Position numbers and translations under genes: made by a program. Under the pieces are notes generated by a model, which worked only from the letters and a program-made list of their open reading frames with translations, made no database searches and was not told where the DNA came from. This document shows positions 60,688 to 64,000 of a stretch of DNA of 64,000 nucleotides, one piece after another (positions within the stretch are counted from its first letter, which is position 1; every line of letters starts with the position of its first letter). This DNA comes from Delftia acidovorans. GTDB taxonomy: Bacteria > Pseudomonadota > Gammaproteobacteria > Burkholderiales > Burkholderiaceae_C. The stretch lies in assembly GCA_031286585.1 (NCBI GenBank), contig JAITUC010000010.1, forward strand, positions 62,001-126,000, in the 5' to 3' direction.

Positions 60688-61733
60688 GGCACGCCACCGG
60701 CAGGGGCTCCCGCCTGGCGGGGCTGGATCTGGCGCGCTACCTTGCGCTGGCGGGCATGGTGTTCGTCAACTTCAAGCAGGCCATGCATCCTGCGCTGCAG
60801 GAGCCTGGCTGGCTGCTGTCGTTCTTCCATTTCCTGGAGGGCAAGGCCTCGGCCACCTTCGTGGTGCTGGCGGGACTGGGCCTGGTGCTGGCCACGCGCT
60901 CGCTGGAGCCGGCCACGGCGCGCCTCTGGACGCTGCGCCGCGCGCTGTTCCTGCTGGTGGCCGGCGGCATGAACCTGCTGATCTTTCCGGCCGACATCAT
61001 TCACTACTACGCGGTCTACTTCGTGCTGGCCATCGGCTGGCTGCAGGCCGGCACCCGGGCGCTGATGGCTGGCATGGCGGCCGTGGCCGCGCTGTCCGCC
61101 TGGGCCTTGCTGCAGCTGGACTACAGCCAGGGCTGGGACTGGGCCAGCCTGTCCTACCAGGGCCTGTGGGAGCCAGCCGGTTTTGCGCGCAACCTGATGT
61201 TCAACGGCTTCCATCCGGTGCTGCCCTGGTTTGCGTTCTTCCTCTGCGGCATGCTGCTGGCGCGCCTGCCGCTGGCCGAGCCGCGCGTTCAATGGGGCCT
61301 GGTGACTGCGGGCGGCATGATGGTGGGCGCCGCCTGCGCCATCTCGAGGCTGGCAGCCCGCAGTGAATGGGCGCCCTGGCTGGCCACCGGCCCCATGCCG
61401 CCCGGCCCTGCCTACCTGCTGATGGGCCTGGGCTGCGCCAGCATCGCCATCGGCGCCTGCCTGCGGCTGGCCGACCGCTGGCCCGGTGGACCGTGGCGCG
61501 GCCTGCTGCCGGCCGGGCGCATGACGCTGACCCTGTACCTGGCACACATCCTCATCGGCATGGGCCTGCTGGAGGCCCTGGGCGCGTTGGACGGCTCGCG
61601 CAGCCTGCGCGAAGTGGCCGTGGCCGCCGCGCTGTACGTGATCATCGCCAGCCTGGCTGCCTGGGCCTGGAGCAAGAAGGTGGCGCAGGGGCCCGTGGAG
61701 TGGGTGATGCGGCGGCTGACGGCGCTGGGCTGA
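60684..61733 (+). CDS. Multispanning membrane protein of DUF418/acyltransferase-like type
   Basis: This integral membrane protein has 349 residues and about ten hydrophobic segments. The start RLAGLDLARYLALAGMVFVNF and the C-terminal GRMTLTLYLAHILIGMG match the DUF418/HGSNAT-like group, which is related to membrane acyltransferases. A conserved His (LYLAHILIG) is typical. It is translationally coupled to the TetR gene, suggesting regulated expression, perhaps in envelope modification. The function is not known. Confidence 0.82.
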   Translation: MRHATGRGSRLAGLDLARYLALAGMVFVNFKQAMHPALQEPGWLLSFFHFLEGKASATFVVLAGLGLVLATRSLEPATARLWTLRRALFLLVAGGMNLLIFPADIIHYYAVYFVLAIGWLQAGTRALMAGMAAVAALSAWALLQLDYSQGWDWASLSYQGLWEPAGFARNLMFNGFHPVLPWFAFFLCGMLLARLPLAEPRVQWGLVTAGGMMVGAACAISRLAARSEWAPWLATGPMPPGPAYLLMGLGCASIAIGACLRLADRWPGGPWRGLLPAGRMTLTLYLAHILIGMGLLEALGALDGSRSLREVAVAAALYVIIASLAAWAWSKKVAQGPVEWVMRRLTALG

Positions 61734-61803
61734 TGCAGCCCGCAGCGGGATTGTCCCGGTCCTGCACCCTTGGCGACCCTGCTGTAAGATAGCTCTCCGC
61801 TCC

Positions 61804-61880
61804 GGGGTGCACGCCAGTGCTGAGATCCACACCCGAGAACTTGAACCGGGTCATTCCGGCGGAAGAAGAGCTTGCACCCC
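61804..61880 (+). promoter_or_regulatory. TPP (THI-box) riboswitch aptamer
   Basis: The thiamin pyrophosphate aptamer consensus is clear. P1 is closed by GGGGTGC (61804-61810) with GCACCCC (61874-61880). CTGAGA (61820-61825), which binds the pyrimidine ring, is followed by ACCC (61831-61834). Then come GAAC and CCGG (61846-61849) paired with CCGG (61856-61859) around GTCATT, and GCGGAAG, the pyrophosphate-binding side. Two positions differ from the usual GGGTAATNCCGGCG. It lies 72 nt upstream of a LuxE-type gene, not of a known thiamin gene, which is unusual. High confidence in identity. Confidence 0.93.
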
Positions 61881-61913
61881 TGCGTGGCCGCCCATGCGCC
61901 ACGGGCGGGGGAG

Positions 61914-61946
61914 CCTTCGGAGCATCACGTCCCAGCTCTCGAAGGA
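61914..61946 (+). promoter_or_regulatory. Predicted Shine-Dalgarno sequestering hairpin (riboswitch expression platform)
   Basis: CCTTCG (61914-61919) is complementary to CGAAGG (61940-61945), which contains most of the ribosome binding site AAGGA (61942-61946) of the LuxE-type gene. Between aptamer and this helix lie mutually exclusive hairpins, CCGCCC (61888-61893) with GGGCGG (61903-61908), and GTGGC (61884-61888) with GCCAC (61898-61902). No U-run is present. TPP binding is therefore predicted to shut off translation rather than transcription. Confidence 0.65.
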
Positions 61947-61951
61947 ATTCC

Positions 61952-63058
61952 ATGGACAAGGCCCGGCCCCAGGCGGCTTCTCTGGTCGCAGACCTGCTTG
62001 CATTCATCGCCATGGACGGCTGCACCGACGAGCAGTTCGACGCACTGGCCCTGCGGCTGTTCGCCTACCAATACGAATCGAATGCGCCGTTTCGCAGCTT
62101 CTGCCAGCGGCGCGGCGCCACGCTGCGCAATGTGAAGACCTGGAGCGACATTCCCGCCGTGCCCATTGACGCGTTCAAGGCCATGGAGCTGCGCAGCGAG
62201 CCGGCCTCGCCTGCGGAGCGCGTGTTCATGACCAGCGGCACCACGGGCCAGGCCAAGGGAATGTCTTCGCGCGGGCGCCATTTCCATCCCGCGCTCGATG
62301 TCTACGATGCGTCGATGACGCGCAACTTCGCGCAGCGCTTCATGGCCGGGCAGGAGCGCCTGCCCATGGGCATCCTCTTTCCCGACGAGCAGGCCATGCC
62401 CAACTCTTCGCTGGCCCACTACCTGGCGCTGGCCAGGACGGAATTCGGCACCCCCGACAGCCGCTATTTCCTGACCCCCGAGGGACTGGACATGCCCGGC
62501 CTGTGCGCCGCGCTGGAGCAATCCGAGCGCAGCGGCCGCCCCTATGCGCTGCTGGGCGCCAGCTTCAGCCTGGTGCATGTGATGGATGCGCTGCGCGAGC
62601 AGGGCCGCAGCTTTTGCCTGCCGCCGGGCAGCCGCATCCTGGACACGGGCGGCTACAAGGGCCAGTCGCGAGAGCTGCCGCTGGAGGATTTCTACGCCGA
62701 CCTGTCCCGGCTGCTGGGCGTGCCCCGCAGCCACTGCATCAACATGTACGGCATGACCGAGCTGAGCACGCAGTTCTATGACCACGGCAATGCCACGCTG
62801 CCCTCGGTCAAGTCGGGGCCGCACTGGATACGCTCGCGCCTGGTCGAGCCCGTCACCGGGCGCAGCGTGGCGCCCGGCGAGCGCGGCATTCTCGTGCACT
62901 GCGACCTGGCCAACTACAACGCGGTCACCACCATCCTCACCGAGGATGTTGGCCTGTGGGGGGACGGCGGTTTCCTGCTGTTGGGACGTGCCGAGGGCGC
63001 GGCGGCCAAGGGCTGCTCGCTGGCGGTCGATGAATTCGTGAAGGCTGCGGCGGCATGA
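61952..63058 (+). CDS. LuxE-family acyl-protein synthetase (ATP-dependent carboxylate activation)
   Basis: This enzyme has 368 residues. It activates a carboxylic acid with ATP and transfers the acyl group to its own cysteine. The AMP-binding loop is TSGTTGQAKG (94-103). The motif YGMTELSTQFY follows near residue 270, and the acyl-carrying cysteine is Cys355 in AKGCSLAVDEF near the C-terminus, as in luminescent-bacteria LuxE. AAGGA is 5 nt from the ATG at 61952. It overlaps the LuxC-type gene by ATGA, so the pair is coupled. It is controlled by a TPP riboswitch. No luxAB genes are in view, so bioluminescence is not the role. Confidence 0.88.
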   Translation: MDKARPQAASLVADLLAFIAMDGCTDEQFDALALRLFAYQYESNAPFRSFCQRRGATLRNVKTWSDIPAVPIDAFKAMELRSEPASPAERVFMTSGTTGQAKGMSSRGRHFHPALDVYDASMTRNFAQRFMAGQERLPMGILFPDEQAMPNSSLAHYLALARTEFGTPDSRYFLTPEGLDMPGLCAALEQSERSGRPYALLGASFSLVHVMDALREQGRSFCLPPGSRILDTGGYKGQSRELPLEDFYADLSRLLGVPRSHCINMYGMTELSTQFYDHGNATLPSVKSGPHWIRSRLVEPVTGRSVAPGERGILVHCDLANYNAVTTILTEDVGLWGDGGFLLLGRAEGAAAKGCSLAVDEFVKAAAA

Positions 63059-64000
63059 CGATCGAGCGGATCACGGCCGGCTACCTGCCCGGGCTGCGCG
63101 AGGACGAGGTGCAGTGGCATGTGCTGCCCTTCGAACGCGGCGGCGTGCGGCTGGAAGTCTCCGTGCCCCTGCTGACCGGCCCGCAGATGCATGCGCTGGC
63201 AGCCCATGTGCGCCGGGCCGCAGACCGCCACCTGAGGGCCATGCCCGTGGCCGAGATCATCGACGCCATCGACCGCGCCATGGCCCGCCTGCTGGACCGC
63301 AGCGATCCCTATCGCCGCCAGGCCGAGGCCTGGCTGCCCGTGGTCAGCGGCTATGACGCCGACATGGTGCGCCTGGGGCTGACGGGCTTCTTCAAGACCT
63401 TCCGCGCCCCGCAGCTGCGGCGCTTCGTGGCCGAGGACTTTGCCAACCCGGCCGTGCTCGACGGCTTCCAGCCCGCGCCCAAGGGCGGCGCGGTGCGTGC
63501 CTTCGGCCCCGACCTGCTGATGCACAGCTGGGCGGGCAATGTTCCTGCGCTGTCCCTGTGGAGCCTGGTCTGCGGGCTGCTGGTCAAGGCGCCCGCCATT
63601 GGCAAGCTGGCCAGTGCCGAGCCGCTGTTCGCGGGCTGGTTCGCGCGGCTGCTGGCCGAGGTGCACCCGCCGCTGGCCGATTGCCTGGCCGTGGTGTGGT
63701 GGAGCGGTGCGGGGGGGGGGGATGGGGCGGATGGAGGTGCAGCCGCCGCGCTCCATGCCGAGGCCGACACCGTGCTCGCCTATGGCGGCAACCAGACGCT
63801 GCAGGCACTGCGCCAGCGCCTGCCCGTGACCACGCGCTTTCTGCCGCACGGCCACAAGCTGGGCTTCGGCATGGTGGGTGCCGCTGCGCTGGACACGCTC
63901 AAGGCGCCTGCCGTGGCGCGGCTGGCGGCCTGGGACGTGATGCGCTACGACCAGCAGGGCTGCTACTCGCCCCATGTCTTCTACGTGGAGCGCGGCGCTC
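63055..64000 (+). CDS. LuxC-family acyl reductase, 3'-truncated by window edge
   Basis: NADPH-dependent reductase that takes the acyl group from LuxE and releases an aldehyde. The frame is open from the ATG at 63055 to the end of the window (315 complete codons); the 3' end is outside. The family's nucleophilic cysteine is visible as Cys303 in DQQGCYSPHVFYVE, and the WAGNVPALSLWSLVCGLLVK stretch is typical for the nucleotide-binding half. An 11-G run (63711-63721) encodes a Gly-rich linker (AGGGDGADGG) and would shift the frame if its length changed. It overlaps the LuxE stop codon by ATGA. Confidence 0.88.
   Translation, partial: MTIERITAGYLPGLREDEVQWHVLPFERGGVRLEVSVPLLTGPQMHALAAHVRRAADRHLRAMPVAEIIDAIDRAMARLLDRSDPYRRQAEAWLPVVSGYDADMVRLGLTGFFKTFRAPQLRRFVAEDFANPAVLDGFQPAPKGGAVRAFGPDLLMHSWAGNVPALSLWSLVCGLLVKAPAIGKLASAEPLFAGWFARLLAEVHPPLADCLAVVWWSGAGGGDGADGGAAAALHAEADTVLAYGGNQTLQALRQRLPVTTRFLPHGHKLGFGMVGAAALDTLKAPAVARLAAWDVMRYDQQGCYSPHVFYVERGA
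63711..63721 (+). repeat. Homopolymer of 11 G residues inside the LuxC-like gene
   Basis: Eleven consecutive G residues at codons 219-223, with further GGGG at 63724 onwards. The frame is intact only with this length (or 8, 14). It is either a slippage-prone, possibly phase-variable tract or a place of assembly uncertainty. Confidence 0.9.

Noticed and set aside
61952..64000. A bioluminescence (lux) operon
   Set aside because: Only LuxE- and LuxC-type genes are visible, no luxA or luxB; the TPP riboswitch points to another role.

Overview
The window is GC-rich (mostly well above 60% by eye), densely packed DNA of a Gram-negative betaproteobacterium, most likely Comamonadaceae and probably Delftia or a close relative. 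The reasons are the codon use, three Bug/TctC-type solute receptors, many LysR regulators, a Burkholderiales-type porin, and a chromosomal class D beta-lactamase next to ordinary housekeeping genes. I saw no rRNA, tRNA, insertion sequence, CRISPR array or prophage. Genus assignment is inference.

Layout. (1) 1-4.7 kb: sulfate ABC importer (sbp-cysT-cysW-cysA, the first gene cut by the window edge), then dsbB. (2) 4.7-13.8 kb: a complete sugar-alcohol cassette. A DhaK-DhaL kinase is divergent from an RpiB-type isomerase, a ribose-type ABC importer, a short-chain dehydrogenase, an EltD-like zinc dehydrogenase and a SorC-family regulator. Two matching 17-nt operator candidates, one per divergent promoter, sit in the shared control region. 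The best-fitting role is catabolism of a four-carbon polyol (erythritol or threitol) to erythrose 4-phosphate. (3) 13.8-27 kb: LysE exporter, GST, an AmpR-like regulator divergent from a class A beta-lactamase, argA, a TolC/HlyD/two-permease export operon without an ATPase gene, small secreted proteins, an MFS transporter and a LysR regulator. (4) 27-34.3 kb: two LysR-linked groups with an amidohydrolase, two Bug receptors and a gamma-glutamyltransferase-like enzyme, then a tautomerase with its divergent LysR regulator.

(5) 34.3-38.2 kb: an RNA-repair pair (RNA ligase plus HD-phosphoesterase/polynucleotide kinase) behind a 410-nt noncoding leader. It is followed by a lower-GC DUF6088-Fic toxin-antitoxin-like pair in which one extra G has broken the Fic frame. 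(6) 38.4-52 kb: a leaderless solute-binding protein, metallophosphoesterase, hrpA, isochorismatase-type hydrolase, LysR, a HELLH protein, a flavin-binding split-barrel protein, an acyl-CoA ligase, a class D beta-lactamase, and an Rrf2 regulator with a thioredoxin-reductase-like enzyme. (7) 52-57.8 kb: an aromatic-ester type cluster (Bug receptor, porin, tannase/feruloyl esterase lipoprotein, amidohydrolase, MarR). (8) 58-61.7 kb: a CocE-like lipoprotein hydrolase, TetR and a membrane protein.

(9) 61.8 kb to the end: the most unusual locus. A TPP riboswitch aptamer, followed by a hairpin that would hide the ribosome binding site, precedes a LuxE-family acyl-protein synthetase and a LuxC-family acyl reductase with no luciferase genes in view. 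This predicts a thiamin-regulated carboxylate-to-aldehyde reductase. The LuxC-like gene carries an 11-G homopolymer and runs off the window.
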